Positions 53,587 through 63,811 of a stretch of DNA of 64,000 bases are shown one piece after another. Under the pieces are notes generated by a model. That model saw nothing but the letters and a program-made list of their open reading frames with translations, did not search any database and was not told the origin of the DNA. Position 1 is the stretch's first letter. Every line of letters starts with the position of its first letter. The stretch comes from Desulfotignum sp. (lineage in GTDB: Bacteria; Desulfobacterota; Desulfobacteria; Desulfobacterales; Desulfobacteraceae): NCBI GenBank assembly GCA_021737695.1, contig JAIPDL010000001.1, forward strand, positions 1-64,000, read 5' to 3'. Position numbers and translations under genes: made by a program.

Positions 53587-56109
53587 TCATTTCATACAGC
53601 ATTTTTTATATTTTTTTCCGCTGCCGCAGGGGCAGGGGTCATTGCGCTGCACTTTTTCTGTTGTTCGTTTCACCGGTTGTTTAACCGTGTCCTCTGACGC
53701 ATGGGAAAAGGTCAGTTCCTGTCGGGGCTTGGGCTGAAGTTCTTCTGCCGGCACAGCCGCTGTGATCTGGATTTTGAACAGAATATCTACAATTTCGTCC
53801 TTGATCCGGGCCATGAGATCCTGGAACATGTCAAAGCCTTCTTTCTTATAAATCCGCAGCGGATCCTGCTGGGCATAGCCTCTCAAGCCGATCCCCTCTT
53901 TAAGATGATCCATGGCCAGCAAATGTTCCTTCCATCGCGTGTCCACAGTCTGGAGTACCACAAACCGTTCCAGAGACCGTGCCTGGTCCGCTCCGATCAT
54001 GGCTTCTTTGGTTTCATAATAGGTTTTGGCCTGGTCAAACACATGGTCAGCCAGGTCATCCGGGCTGGTATGGGATAAAGGCCGGGACGTCAAATCCAGA
54101 TCAAAATTAAATACCTGTTTGATCTCTTTTTCCAGACCTGTAAGATCCCAGTCTTTGGCAGGGGTTTTATCGGAAACAAAGCCGTTCACCACATCCCATG
54201 CCTTGTCTTCCATCATGTCCAGGACCACGGATTTCAGATCTTTTTCCAGCAGTGCCTGACGGCGCTGCCGGTAGATCACTTCCCGCTGCTGGTTCATAAC
54301 ATCATCAAATTCCAGCAGATGTTTTCTGATTTCAAAGTTATGGCCTTCCACCTTGGACTGGGCATTTTCTATGGCCTTGGAGATGAACGAATGTTCAATG
54401 TGCTCACCGTCTTCGATGCCCAGACGGTCCATGACCTTATGAATCCGGTCTCCGCCGAAGATCCGGAGCAGGTCATCTTCCAGTGACATATAGAACCGGG
54501 AAGAACCCGGGTCACCTTGACGTCCGGCCCGGCCCCGGAGCTGGTTGTCGATACGCCGGGATTCATGGCGGGATGTACCTAAAATATGCAATCCTCCCAG
54601 TTCCACCACCCCTTCTCCGAGTTTGATATCTGTTCCCCGGCCGGCCATGTTGGTGGAAATAGTGACCGCGTTTTTCTGCCCGGCATTGGCAATAATTTCC
54701 GCTTCTGCCTTGTGATGCTTTGCGTTCAATACATTGTGAGGAATTCCCTTTTTTTTGAGGGTTTTGCTCAAATTTTCAGACACATCAATGGAAATGGTAC
54801 CCACCAGCACGGGCTGCCCTTTTTTGTGCAGGTCCATGATTTCTTTTATGGCGGCATCATATTTTTCTTTACGGGTTTTGTAGATCAGGTCGGGAAAGTC
54901 TTTCCGGACCATGGGTTTATGTGTGGGAATCACCAGTACGTTCAGGTTATATATTTTTTTGAATTCCGGGGCTTCGGTTTCCGCAGTACCGGTCATACCC
55001 GACAGTTTGTCGTACATCCTGAAATAGTTCTGAAAAGTGATGGATGCCAGGGTCTGGTTCTCATTTTCGATTTTTACGCCTTCCTTGGCCTCCAGTGCCT
55101 GATGAAGGCCTTCACTGTAACGCCGGCCGGACATGAGTCGTCCGGTGAATTCATCTACGATCACCACCTGATTGTTTTTAACAATATAATCCGTGTCCCG
55201 TTTGAACAGGGTATGGGCCTTCAACGCCTGGTTGAGGTGATGCAGGACTTCGATATTGGCGGGATCGTATAAATTATCCACATTGAGCAGTTTTTCTCCT
55301 TTGGCAATACCGGTTTCGGTCAAGGTGGCGGTTTTGGCTTCCTCGTCCAGGGTATAATCCTCATCTTTCTTGAATCCGGGTAAAATGGCATTCACCTGGG
55401 TGTACAGATGGGTGGATTTTTCAGCCGGACCGGAAATGATCAACGGGGTCCTGGCCTCATCAATGAGAATGGAGTCCACTTCATCCACAATGGCAAAATT
55501 GAGTTTCTTCTGGGCCAGGCTGTCTTTGTCGAATTTCATGTTGTCCCGCAGATAGTCAAACCCGAACTCATTGTTGGTTCCATAGGTAATATCTGCGGCA
55601 TAGGCCTGCTTTCGTTCCTGGTCATTCATGTCGTGAAGGATGACTCCGGTACTCAGATTCAGGAACCGATAAATTTCATCCATCCATTGCGCATCCCGGT
55701 CGGCCAGATAATCATTGACAGTAACAATGTGCACACCCTTGCCGGACAATGCATTCAAATAGGCCGCCAGCGTGGACATCAAAGTTTTACCTTCACCGGT
55801 CTTCATTTCCGCGATCATTCCCTGGTGCAACGCAATGCCGCCGATGAGCTGCACATCAAAATGACGCATACCCAATGTACGTACCGATGCTTCCCTGACC
55901 AGGGCAAAGGCTTCAGGCAGCAGATCATCCAATGATTCTTTGTTTGCCACCCGTTGTTTGAATTCATGGGTTTTTTGGGCCATGTTTGTATCGGACAACC
56001 GCTTCATTTCCGGTTCCAGTTCGTTGATTCGCTGGACAAGCGGTGCCAGTTTCTTTAAAATCCGATCATTGCTGGAACCAAAGACCTTGGTGAAAAAATT
56101 GAGTATCAT
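53587..56109 (-). CDS. secA: Preprotein translocase ATPase SecA
   Basis: SecA drives Sec export by ATP hydrolysis. The 840-residue protein has Walker [10 protein letters not shown] near residue 105, the DEAD-box [20 protein letters not shown] near residue 210, SERC-like [13 protein letters not shown], and [13 protein letters not shown]. The C-terminal zinc-binding tail [13 protein letters not shown], which binds SecB and lipids, is intact. Length is normal for a SecA without large insertions. It leads the secA-clpS-clpA-aat cluster. About 200 bp lie between it and the aap operon, holding its promoter region, where no clear -35/-10 pair was found. Confidence 0.98.
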   Translation of the reverse strand: MILNFFTKVFGSSNDRILKKLAPLVQRINELEPEMKRLSDTNMAQKTHEFKQRVANKESLDDLLPEAFALVREASVRTLGMRHFDVQLIGGIALHQGMIAEMKTGEGKTLMSTLAAYLNALSGKGVHIVTVNDYLADRDAQWMDEIYRFLNLSTGVILHDMNDQERKQAYAADITYGTNNEFGFDYLRDNMKFDKDSLAQKKLNFAIVDEVDSILIDEARTPLIISGPAEKSTHLYTQVNAILPGFKKDEDYTLDEEAKTATLTETGIAKGEKLLNVDNLYDPANIEVLHHLNQALKAHTLFKRDTDYIVKNNQVVIVDEFTGRLMSGRRYSEGLHQALEAKEGVKIENENQTLASITFQNYFRMYDKLSGMTGTAETEAPEFKKIYNLNVLVIPTHKPMVRKDFPDLIYKTRKEKYDAAIKEIMDLHKKGQPVLVGTISIDVSENLSKTLKKKGIPHNVLNAKHHKAEAEIIANAGQKNAVTISTNMAGRGTDIKLGEGVVELGGLHILGTSRHESRRIDNQLRGRAGRQGDPGSSRFYMSLEDDLLRIFGGDRIHKVMDRLGIEDGEHIEHSFISKAIENAQSKVEGHNFEIRKHLLEFDDVMNQQREVIYRQRRQALLEKDLKSVVLDMMEDKAWDVVNGFVSDKTPAKDWDLTGLEKEIKQVFNFDLDLTSRPLSHTSPDDLADHVFDQAKTYYETKEAMIGADQARSLERFVVLQTVDTRWKEHLLAMDHLKEGIGLRGYAQQDPLRIYKKEGFDMFQDLMARIKDEIVDILFKIQITAAVPAEELQPKPRQELTFSHASEDTVKQPVKRTTEKVQRNDPCPCGSGKKYKKCCMK

Positions 56110-56253
56110 TTATAATTTTACCTGCATGTTAATGTGAACCGTCTGGTTTTGTTGGTATGGTTAAACATATAATCATTCATTTTAAAAATAAAATGGAAAA
56201 ATGAAAAATGAATTAAATCATTTGTGAAAAAAAGAGTGAGAATCGCCTGTAAA

Positions 56254-56289
56254 CGGTCTGGTGCCGTAAAAAAGACAGATGTCAGACCG
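56254..56289. repeat. Inverted repeat between secA and aapP
   Basis: CGGTCTG at 56254-56260 is repeated inversely as CAGACCG at 56283-56289, with a 22-base loop. It lies about 20 bp past the aapP stop. No long U run follows on the minus strand, so it may be a processing stem or a weak terminator. The rest of the 56110-56309 gap shows only A/T-rich sequence upstream of secA. Confidence 0.4.
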
Positions 56290-56309
56290 ATGGATGGATT
56301 GGGTGACGA

Positions 56310-57056
56310 TCAATGAAGAATCTGACTTAAAAAGAATTGGGTCCGTTCATGCTGCGGGTTTTCAAAAAAGTCAATGGGATTGTTCTCTTCTAAAATCATG
56401 CCGTCATCCATGAGCATGACCCGCTGGGCAACGGTTTTGGCAAACCCCATTTCATGGGACACCACGATCATGGTCATGCCCTCGTCCGACAGCTGCACCA
56501 TCACGTCAAGCACCTCTTTGACCATTTCCGGATCCAGGGCCGAGGTGGGTTCGTCAAAGAGCATCACCTTGGGCTTCATGCACAGGCTCCTGGCAATGGC
56601 CACCCGCTGCTGCTGGCCCCCGGACAGCTGACCCGGAAATTTTTTGGCCTGTTCCGCAATCTTGACCTTTTCCAGATAGAACATGGCGGTTTCCTCTGCC
56701 TCTTTTTTGGGGGTCTTGCGTACCCAGATGGGTCCTAAGGTCAGGTTGTCCAGGATGGTCAGGTGGGGAAACAGGTTGAAATGCTGGAACACCATGCCCA
56801 CCTCGGTGCGGATGATTTCAATATTTTTCAGGTTGTTGGTGAGTTCGATGCCGTCCACAATGATCTTGCCTTTCTGGTGCTCCTCCAGCCGGTTGATGCA
56901 CCGGATCAATGTGGATTTGCCTGAGCCGGACGGCCCGCAGATAACAATTTTTTCCTGTTTCTTGACTTCCAGGTTGATGTTTTTCAGCACGTGGAAATCA
57001 CCAAACCATTTGTTGAGGTCTTTGACTTGAATGATGGCATCGGTTGTGTCGGTCAT
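56310..57056 (-). CDS. aapP: General L-amino acid ABC transporter ATP-binding protein AapP
   Basis: AapP powers an amino-acid importer of the polar amino acid (PAAT) family. The 248-residue protein has Walker [10 protein letters not shown] near residue 39, signature [10 protein letters not shown] near residue 143, Walker [15 protein letters not shown] and the switch [12 protein letters not shown]. It has the compact length of GlnQ/AapP ATPases with no C-terminal regulatory domain. It is the last gene of aapJ-aapQ-aapM-aapP, 23 bp after aapM. Confidence 0.95.
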   Translation of the reverse strand: MTDTTDAIIQVKDLNKWFGDFHVLKNINLEVKKQEKIVICGPSGSGKSTLIRCINRLEEHQKGKIIVDGIELTNNLKNIEIIRTEVGMVFQHFNLFPHLTILDNLTLGPIWVRKTPKKEAEETAMFYLEKVKIAEQAKKFPGQLSGGQQQRVAIARSLCMKPKVMLFDEPTSALDPEMVKEVLDVMVQLSDEGMTMIVVSHEMGFAKTVAQRVMLMDDGMILEENNPIDFFENPQHERTQFFLSQILH

Positions 57057-57079
57057 GTTCAGTTCCTAAACTATTTCAG

Positions 57080-58183
57080 TTAACTGCGTTGGTCAGTATC
57101 CAGTTCCCGTTCGAGTTTCCTGGAAAAATTGGACATGGAAAAACACCCCAGAAAATACATCAGGGCGACAAACAGGTACATTTCCGTGGAAAATCCCATC
57201 CACTCCGGGTTCTGGATCACGGTTTTGGATGTGAGCAGAAAATCATACAAAGCAATAATCACCACAAGGGAGGTATCCTTGAATGCGGACACCAGCACAC
57301 TCAGTGTCGGGGGAATCACGATTTTCAGGGCCTGGGGAAGAATGACCAGGCGCATGGTCTGGTAATAGTTCAGCCCCAGGGAGTCGGCTGCCTCGTACTG
57401 GCCCCTGGCCATGCCCTGGAGACCGCCCCGCACCACTTCCGCCACATAGGCGGCGGTAAACAGGATAATGGCGGCCTGGGCCCGCAGGATCTTGTTGAAG
57501 GTCACTCCCTCAGGCAGAAACAAAGGAAAGATGATGGAGGACATGAACAGCAGACTGATGAGGGGCACGCCTCTGATCAGTTCGATATACCCGATGGACA
57601 GATACCGGATCATGGGCATATGGGAATCTCTGCCCAAAGCCAGAATCACGCCCAGCGGATAGGCGGCTGCCAGTCCGAACACCGATAAAAGCAGTGTAAG
57701 CGGTAAACCGCCCCATTTCATGCTGTCCACCGGGGTCAGCATGAAAATTCCGCCTTTCATCAGAATGCCCATGGCCACCAGGCCGATAATCCAGGCATAT
57801 CCCAGTTTTTTGGACCAGAACCGTTTGTGATAGGAAAAAAACAGCAGAGTGAACAGCAGAATCATGGCGCCAAACGGCCGCCAGTGAAGGTCATGGGGAT
57901 AAAATCCGAAAAAAATGAACCGCAGGTTTTTCAATATCACGGACCAGCAGGCCCCGGGGCATTCCTTGCACACAGCTCCGCTAGTGACCCACACCGAGTC
58001 GATGAATGCCCATTTTAAAAACGGGGGGAGAAATTTGAGCAGAAACGCCAGCACAACCAGGGTGAGTATGGAATTGAACACCCCGTTGAAAAGATTTTCC
58101 TTGAGCCATCCCAGAACGCCCCGATGGACTACCGGGGGTTTCATTCTTTGGATGGCTTCTTTGTCAATGGCAACGATACCCAT
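57080..58183 (-). CDS. aapM: General L-amino acid ABC transporter permease AapM
   Basis: AapM is one of two permeases of the general amino-acid importer. The 367-residue protein has about eight membrane helices in an enlarged N-terminal half (typical of AapM, longer than simple HisM-type permeases). The C-terminal EAA motif is QYEAADSLGLNYYQTMRLVILPQ. Also typical is IRGVPLISLLFM. The start at 58183 is chosen for GGAAAGA upstream; a TTG at 58199-58201 would overlap aapQ. The paired permease is aapQ. Confidence 0.93.
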   Translation of the reverse strand: MGIVAIDKEAIQRMKPPVVHRGVLGWLKENLFNGVFNSILTLVVLAFLLKFLPPFLKWAFIDSVWVTSGAVCKECPGACWSVILKNLRFIFFGFYPHDLHWRPFGAMILLFTLLFFSYHKRFWSKKLGYAWIIGLVAMGILMKGGIFMLTPVDSMKWGGLPLTLLLSVFGLAAAYPLGVILALGRDSHMPMIRYLSIGYIELIRGVPLISLLFMSSIIFPLFLPEGVTFNKILRAQAAIILFTAAYVAEVVRGGLQGMARGQYEAADSLGLNYYQTMRLVILPQALKIVIPPTLSVLVSAFKDTSLVVIIALYDFLLTSKTVIQNPEWMGFSTEMYLFVALMYFLGCFSMSNFSRKLERELDTDQRS

Positions 58184-58187
58184 GGGT

Positions 58188-59363
58188 TTATCTTTCCACA
58201 AGTTTGGATTTTTTGTTGTACCAGTTCATGAACAGTGAGGTGGAAATACTGAAAATCAGATAGCATCCCATGATCATGGCCACCCCTTCAATGGACTGGC
58301 CGGTCTGGTTGATGGTGGTATTGGCCACGGAAACAAAATCCGGGAAACCGATGGCAATAGCCAGAGACGAGTTTTTGGTCAGATTGAGCATCTGACTTGT
58401 CAAGGGCGGAATAATGATACGCAGGGCCTGGGGCAGGATCACCAGGTTCAGGATATGGTTCTTTTTCAGCCCGATGGACATGGCCGCCTCGGTCTGGCCC
58501 CGGCTCACCGCCTGGATCCCGGCCCGGACCGCTTCTGCCACAAATGCAGAGGTGTAAATCACCAGCCCCAGCAAAAGGGCGATGAATTCCGGGGAAAGCA
58601 TGATGCCCCCGGTAAAGTTGAACCCCGTGAGTGACGGCACATCCATTTTTGCGGGCATATCGAAAAGTAACCACACAACCGTGGGCAGGCCCAGGGAAAA
58701 CAGGGCAAATGACCCCAGCACCGGAAAATCCTTGCCAGTGTCAAACTTTCGTTTTTTGGCCCAGTATTTGATGCCAAAGGAGATGGCCAGTCCTGCAACC
58801 AGGGCCAGCACCATATAGAAATGGGCCGGGTGAGAGGCAGGCACTGCCAGGGCCACCCCCCGGTTGCAGATGAACAGCCCGGCAAAGGGGTTCAGGGCCT
58901 GTCTGGGAGCGGGAAAGGTTTCATAAAACAAAGCATACCAGAAAAACAGCTGCAGCAGCACCGGAATGTTCTGCATCACCTCAATGTAGATCATGGCCAT
59001 TTTTTTCACCAGCCAGTTGGTGGACAGCCGGGCCATCCCCACAAACAGCCCGATGATCAGGCACAGGACAATGCCGATAAAAGACACCTTCAACGTGTTA
59101 AGAGCCCCCACCAGCAGGGCCCTGCCATAGGAGTCTGACGCAGAATAAGGAATGACGCTTTCACCGATTTCAAAGGCTGCCTCGGACTGCAGAAAGCCGA
59201 ATCCCGAGGCAATGGACTGGTTTTCAAGGTTGGTCACGGTGTTGTCCACCAGGTACCAGGCCAGCAGCCCCACCAGCAGAAAGGTCAGTATCTGAAAGCC
59301 GATGGCACGTTTGCCGGGATCCAGCCAGAACGGTACTTTGTCTTCTGAAATATGTGTCACCAT
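58188..59363 (-). CDS. aapQ: General L-amino acid ABC transporter permease AapQ
   Basis: AapQ is the partner permease of AapM. The 391-residue protein has an N-terminal half with a large periplasmic insertion. Membrane helices include LLVGLLAWYLV and LLQLFFWYALFYETFP. The EAA motif GQTEAAMSIGLKKNHILNLVILPQ is near residue 290. The length and insertion match AapQ of rhizobial Aap systems. It is followed 4 bp later by aapM. A long hairpin separates it from aapJ upstream. Confidence 0.93.
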   Translation of the reverse strand: MVTHISEDKVPFWLDPGKRAIGFQILTFLLVGLLAWYLVDNTVTNLENQSIASGFGFLQSEAAFEIGESVIPYSASDSYGRALLVGALNTLKVSFIGIVLCLIIGLFVGMARLSTNWLVKKMAMIYIEVMQNIPVLLQLFFWYALFYETFPAPRQALNPFAGLFICNRGVALAVPASHPAHFYMVLALVAGLAISFGIKYWAKKRKFDTGKDFPVLGSFALFSLGLPTVVWLLFDMPAKMDVPSLTGFNFTGGIMLSPEFIALLLGLVIYTSAFVAEAVRAGIQAVSRGQTEAAMSIGLKKNHILNLVILPQALRIIIPPLTSQMLNLTKNSSLAIAIGFPDFVSVANTTINQTGQSIEGVAMIMGCYLIFSISTSLFMNWYNKKSKLVER

Positions 59364-59393
59364 GGCAAGGGAATGTCTTTGTGTTTATTGTAA

Positions 59394-59434
59394 CGGGGTG
59401 CCCCTGATCTCCAGTGGATCTCCAGGACACCCCG
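59394..59434 (-). promoter_or_regulatory. Intercistronic hairpin between aapJ and aapQ
   Basis: In the 89-bp gap after the aapJ stop, CGGGGTG at 59394-59400 pairs with CACCCCG at 59428-59434 in a GC-rich stem of up to 11 bp. Inside, CTGGAGATC occurs twice in direct order, 11 bases apart. No U run follows, so it is more likely an RNA-stabilising or attenuating stem than a terminator. Such stems often raise expression of the binding-protein gene over the permeases. Confidence 0.55.
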
Positions 59435-59452
59435 GTTTCAGGGTAAGTTAGG

Positions 59453-60466
59453 TTATCTGAGAGGTGATGCGTACATCAATCCGCCGTCTGTCCACAGAGC
59501 GTTGAGTCCGCGGGGGAGTCCAAGGGGAGTGTCAGGGCCTACGTTTCGTTCATATATCTCACCGTAGTTGCCCACCTGTTTTACGATATTATACGCCCAT
59601 TTGTCGTCCAGGCCCAGCAGTTCTCCCAATCCCGGGGTGACCCCCAGGAACCGTTTGATACCGGGGTTGCCGGAATCCATCATCTTGTCGATGTTTTTGG
59701 AGGTGATGCCGAACTCTTCCGCCTGGATCAGAGCCATCATCGTCCAGTTGACAATGTCATACCACTGATCATCCCCGTGCCGCACAACCGGGGCCAGGGG
59801 CTCTTTGGAAATGACTTCCGGCAGCAGCTCATAATCTGCCGGATTGGGGGCCACGGATCTCTGGGCAGCCAGCTGGGACATATCTGATGTCAGGGTGTCG
59901 CACCGGCCGGCAAAAAATGCCTTGTTGAGTTCAGCTGTGTTTTCAATGACCACGGGATTCCATTTCATGCTGTTGGCCCTGAAATAGTCTGCTGCATTCA
60001 TTTCCGTGGTGGTGCCGGGAAGGACACATACGGTGGCGCCGTCCAGTTCTTTGGCACTTGTTACCCCGAGGGCTTTGGGCACCAGAAATCCCTGGCCGTC
60101 GTAATAGTTGGGCTGGGCAAAATTAAGGCCGGATTTGGTTTCCCGGGACAGGGTCTGGGTGGTGTTCCGGCACAGCACATCAATCTCTTTGGACTGGAGT
60201 GCCGGCAGGCGCTGCACAGCGGTAAGTGCAGAGAATTTTACCTTGGAAGCATCGCCGAATACGGCAGCGGCAACCGCTTTGGCTGTGTCCACATCCAGCC
60301 CTTTCCACTCACCTTTGTCATCCGGCATGCTAAAGCCGAATACCCCGCCGTTGACACCGGCTTTGATATATCCCCTGGCTTTGACATCCTCCAGGGTACC
60401 GGCCATGGCCATGGCAGCCATGGCTACAAAACTGATACAGGCGACAAAAATTTTACATGATTTCAT
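59453..60466 (-). CDS. aapJ: General L-amino acid ABC transporter substrate-binding protein AapJ
   Basis: AapJ binds L-amino acids in the periplasm. The 337-residue precursor has a signal peptide (MKSCKIFVACISFVAMAAMA, ending MAG) and the family start GTLEDVKARGYIKAGVNGG. Later segments CRNTTQTLSRETKSGLNFAQP and LGLPRGLNALWTDGGLMYA match AapJ/BztA proteins. GGAGG precedes the ATG. It is the first gene of the operon and has a good promoter upstream. Confidence 0.94.
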   Translation of the reverse strand: MKSCKIFVACISFVAMAAMAMAGTLEDVKARGYIKAGVNGGVFGFSMPDDKGEWKGLDVDTAKAVAAAVFGDASKVKFSALTAVQRLPALQSKEIDVLCRNTTQTLSRETKSGLNFAQPNYYDGQGFLVPKALGVTSAKELDGATVCVLPGTTTEMNAADYFRANSMKWNPVVIENTAELNKAFFAGRCDTLTSDMSQLAAQRSVAPNPADYELLPEVISKEPLAPVVRHGDDQWYDIVNWTMMALIQAEEFGITSKNIDKMMDSGNPGIKRFLGVTPGLGELLGLDDKWAYNIVKQVGNYGEIYERNVGPDTPLGLPRGLNALWTDGGLMYASPLR

Positions 60467-60526
60467 GAATACAGCCTCCTTGCTTTTGGGTTAACATCTT
60501 GGTGGATACGGAAAAGACCATATCCT

Positions 60527-60554
60527 TTATTAGCATACCTTTTCAATTTATCAA
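60527..60554 (-). promoter_or_regulatory. Promoter of the aapJQMP operon
   Basis: On the minus strand TTGATA (60549-60554) and TAATAA (60527-60532) are 16 bases apart, with TGC just upstream of the -10 as an extended -10 element. The site is about 61 bp upstream of the aapJ start. Nothing else in the 60467-60652 gap stands out. Confidence 0.6.
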
Positions 60555-60652
60555 GATTTTTTACAAAATGACAACCCTTTTTTTCCGGTCAAAAAATTGT
60601 AAAATCGAGTGTGCCTGTTGTAACCGGAGGGAAAAAAGCGTAAAGTACCTGC

Positions 60653-61312
60653 ATGAAAAATCCATTGAAATTAATCAGAGAACCGGTCAACGCTTTGTCC
60701 CATATGGCGGGCAGTCTGGCATCCATTGCCGGCCTGACGTTGATGGTGGTCGTGGCCGCTGTTAAGGCCGATGCCTGGCATGTCGTTTCTTTTGCCATTT
60801 TCGGGACCACGCTGGTATTCATGTATACAGCCAGTTTTCTTTACCACGGCCTGCAATTGTCAGCCAAAACGCTCGCCATTTTTCGCCGCATCGACCACAT
60901 CATGATTTTCATGGTCATTGCCGGATCATATACGCCTTTGTGCCTGGTTCCGCTGCGGGGACCCTGGGGATGGTCGCTGTTCGGCATCATCTGGGGATTT
61001 GCTGCGGTGGGAATCGCGCTGAAGCTGTTCTGGATGAATCTTCCCCGCTGGATCTCCACGGTGATCTATCTGGGTATGGGGTGGCTGTGCATGGTGGTGG
61101 TTTATCCGCTGGTACAGATTCTGGAACCGGCCCCGCTGTTATGGCTGGCGCTGGGTGGTTTGTTTTACAGTCTTGGCGCTATGGTGTATATCTTCAAAAA
61201 ACCGGATCCGTTTCCAAAAGTGTTTGGGTTCCATGAGATCTGGCACATCTTTGTGCTGCTGGGCAGTGCCTGTCATTTCTGGCTGGTTTTCGGTTATCTG
61301 ACATATCTGTGA
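60653..61312 (+). CDS. Hemolysin III family membrane protein (TrhA/YqfA)
   Basis: The 219-residue protein has about seven membrane helices and the conserved HlyIII residues: EPVNALSHMAG near residue 10, SFLYHG near residue 61, IDHIMIFMVIAGSYTP near residue 81, and FHEIWHIFVLLGSACHF near residue 191. The His and Asp residues resemble the zinc site of PAQR receptors. The family name comes from a Bacillus protein; in E. coli the homologue affects membrane energetics, and hemolysis is not implied. It is a single gene divergent from aapJ. Confidence 0.9.
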   Translation: MKNPLKLIREPVNALSHMAGSLASIAGLTLMVVVAAVKADAWHVVSFAIFGTTLVFMYTASFLYHGLQLSAKTLAIFRRIDHIMIFMVIAGSYTPLCLVPLRGPWGWSLFGIIWGFAAVGIALKLFWMNLPRWISTVIYLGMGWLCMVVVYPLVQILEPAPLLWLALGGLFYSLGAMVYIFKKPDPFPKVFGFHEIWHIFVLLGSACHFWLVFGYLTYL

Positions 61313-61370
61313 TCTGTCTGTTCCCGGACAATCCATTCATCACATGGCACAGGTAAATGAGGAGTGTTTC

Positions 61371-61946
61371 ATGAAGATTCATCAAATCCAGAAATTAACC
61401 GATATGCATCATTTGAATCTGTTTTCTCTGACATATCAGGACCGGGTGGGCCAAGACAAAACCTGGACATTCGCCTCCCGGTCCGGCCCCAAGAATCCTG
61501 AAGAAACGACCCTGGATCGACCGGATGCCGTGGTGATTGTTCCCTATCATGTCAGAGAACAGCGCCTGGTGATCATCAGAGAGTTCCGGGTGGTGCTGGG
61601 CGGATATCAATACGGGTTTCCCGCTGGTTTGCTGGATCCGGGGGAAAGCGTGGTTACGGCCGGCCGGCGGGAATTGTTCGAAGAAACCGGTCTGCGACTG
61701 ACAAAGGTGCTGGCCCAGAGTCCTGCGGTTTTTTCCTCCTCAGGCATGACTGATGAATCCGTCAGCCTGTTGTATGCGGAATGCGAGGGGGTCCCTTCCA
61801 GCCACCATATGGAGGATTCTGAAGATATTCAGGTGATTCTGCTTACCCCGCAGACGGCAGCACAACTGTTGAATACCCCTGACATCCGGTTTGACGTGAA
61901 AACCTGGGTGGTGCTGAAACAGTTTGCGGTCCACGGTATCATTTAA
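61371..61946 (+). CDS. Nudix hydrolase (ADP-ribose pyrophosphatase-like)
   Basis: The 191-residue protein contains a classical Nudix box, G-x5-E-x7-RE-x2-EE-x-GL, as GLLDPGESVVTAGRRELFEE followed by TGL near residue 95. The preceding GFPAG is typical of ADP-ribose pyrophosphatases. Such enzymes hydrolyse nucleoside diphosphates linked to another group with Mg. The start at 61371 has GAGGAG upstream; an in-frame ATG at 61344 has no such site. It is followed 11 bp later by the M48-TPR gene. Confidence 0.9.
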   Translation: MKIHQIQKLTDMHHLNLFSLTYQDRVGQDKTWTFASRSGPKNPEETTLDRPDAVVIVPYHVREQRLVIIREFRVVLGGYQYGFPAGLLDPGESVVTAGRRELFEETGLRLTKVLAQSPAVFSSSGMTDESVSLLYAECEGVPSSHHMEDSEDIQVILLTPQTAAQLLNTPDIRFDVKTWVVLKQFAVHGII

Positions 61947-61957
61947 GAGATCCCATC

Positions 61958-63787
61958 GTGTTTTCCACAATCATATATTTTCTGGTGGCGTTGATCATTT
62001 ATGCGACATCGGAACTGTTTGGTGTCAATGATCCAGGGACATCGGCCGGATGGCTGCAGAGCCTGGTGCTGGGTATCGGTTTTTTTCTGATCTGCCGGTT
62101 GAGCTTCCGGCGCATATTGCACGGTTCTAAAAAATCCGCAACCGTTCAGGAAGACCGTGCGGTTTCCAGCACCATATCCCGTTTATCGGTGCTGGCTTTA
62201 CTAGTGTTTGCCGTTGATATTTATGTGTTTCGCCTCAATACAGCGTTTTCTCATGTGCGACTGTTTCAGAAGATTCCCACGGTGGAAGCATTGCTGTTTT
62301 TAGGATTGTTTGTTTCATACCTGGTCATGGTCTGGCATGCGGCCTATCCGGTTCAAAAACATTGGTTTTCCCGGCCGGTTTCCCGTAAACAATACATTTT
62401 TTCCCAGTTGTCGTTTGCTTTGCCGACATTGCTTCCCTGGCTGTGCCTGTCTTTGTTTGTGGACCTGGTCCGGTTCATTGCGTATCCCCCGCTGGATGAT
62501 CTGATGACTGGTCCGGCCGGTGAAATGATCATCATTATGGTGTTTATGGCCGGGATTGCGGTATTCGGTCCGGTGTTCATCAAAACCATTTGGCAATGCC
62601 GGCCCATGGAAAAAGGGCCTGGCAGATCCCGGATCGAGGCGGTCTGTCATATGACCGGATTGCGGTATGCCGATATTTTGATATGGGATCTGTTTGCCGG
62701 CAGCATGATCACGGCCGGTGTCATGGGTCTGGTGGGAAAATTCAGATATATCCTGGTGACCCCGGCCCTGCTTGGCTCTCTGGATGATGAGGAGCTGGCT
62801 GCGGTCATTCTTCACGAAATCGGTCATGTCAAGCACCGGCACATGCTGTATTATCTGGTTTTTTTTGCCGGATTCATCGCCTGTAACGCGGTGTTGTATG
62901 ACCCATTGATGCTTCTGGTTCTGGCAGGGGCGACCTTTTTCCCGAAGGCTGTTTTTTCAGGAATAGACATATCTCAGGTTCATTCGGTGCTGATGGGTGC
63001 GATTCTTATCTGTTTTTTCATCGTATATTTCCGTTTCGTGTTCGGATTTTTCATGCGGAACTTTGAACGCCAGGCCGATCTTTATCTGTTCCGATTCTTT
63101 CCCAATGCCTTTCCCTTGATCCGGACATTTTATAAAATCGGCGCCATCAGCCGACAGGATATGGAGCGTCCCAACTGGCATCATTTTAGTATTGGACAGC
63201 GCATCCGGTTTCTGGAAAAATGCCAGGAGAACAGCACGTTGATTGCGCATCATCATCGCCGGGTCCGGCGCATGATCGGTGTTGCCGTGATCGCGTTGAT
63301 CAGTGTCGTCGGGTTCGGATATCACCTGTCTTATGGTCAATTCAAGCCCGGGATTGACAATTTTGTTACCGGCCGGCTGGTGCTTGAGCAATTAAAGATG
63401 GATCCTGAAAATGCGGATCTGCATGTGGTTGCCGGTGATTTTCACTATGCGTCACACAATTTCATCCAGGCAATCTCGGCTTACGAATCCGCCATTGGTA
63501 TCAATTCGAATCATATCCATGCCCTCAACAATCTGGCCTGGCTTTTGGCGACTTGCCCGGTAACGGAAATTCAGGATCCGGGTCGTGCGCTGAATCTGGC
63601 CGGCCGGGCCGTGGCCCTGGCACCGCAGTCGCCGTTTGTGCTGGATACCTATGCGGAAGCCCTGTTTGCCAACCATCGTGTGGCCGAAGCGGTGTCAATC
63701 GCTCGAAAAGCCCTTGAGCTGGCCCGGGACCGGCAAAATTACTATCAGAATCAGGTCCGGCGGTTTCAGCGGCACCTTGAACGCTGA
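61958..63787 (+). CDS. M48 family membrane metalloprotease with C-terminal TPR repeats
   Basis: The 609-residue protein starts at a GTG. It has about seven membrane helices, the M48 zinc motif HEIGHVKHRH near residue 286, and further hydrophobic segments after it. The third metal-site region is RNFERQADLYLF near residue 366. The C-terminal 170 residues carry tetratricopeptide-type repeats (HVVAGDFHYASHNFIQAIS, HALNNLAWLLATCP). It resembles HtpX/Ste24-like proteases with an added TPR domain, perhaps for substrate or partner binding. It is convergent with the partial scaffold gene. Confidence 0.87.
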   Translation: MFSTIIYFLVALIIYATSELFGVNDPGTSAGWLQSLVLGIGFFLICRLSFRRILHGSKKSATVQEDRAVSSTISRLSVLALLVFAVDIYVFRLNTAFSHVRLFQKIPTVEALLFLGLFVSYLVMVWHAAYPVQKHWFSRPVSRKQYIFSQLSFALPTLLPWLCLSLFVDLVRFIAYPPLDDLMTGPAGEMIIIMVFMAGIAVFGPVFIKTIWQCRPMEKGPGRSRIEAVCHMTGLRYADILIWDLFAGSMITAGVMGLVGKFRYILVTPALLGSLDDEELAAVILHEIGHVKHRHMLYYLVFFAGFIACNAVLYDPLMLLVLAGATFFPKAVFSGIDISQVHSVLMGAILICFFIVYFRFVFGFFMRNFERQADLYLFRFFPNAFPLIRTFYKIGAISRQDMERPNWHHFSIGQRIRFLEKCQENSTLIAHHHRRVRRMIGVAVIALISVVGFGYHLSYGQFKPGIDNFVTGRLVLEQLKMDPENADLHVVAGDFHYASHNFIQAISAYESAIGINSNHIHALNNLAWLLATCPVTEIQDPGRALNLAGRAVALAPQSPFVLDTYAEALFANHRVAEAVSIARKALELARDRQNYYQNQVRRFQRHLER

Positions 63788-63811
63788 AAGACACCAAAAT
63801 ATCCGGATGAA

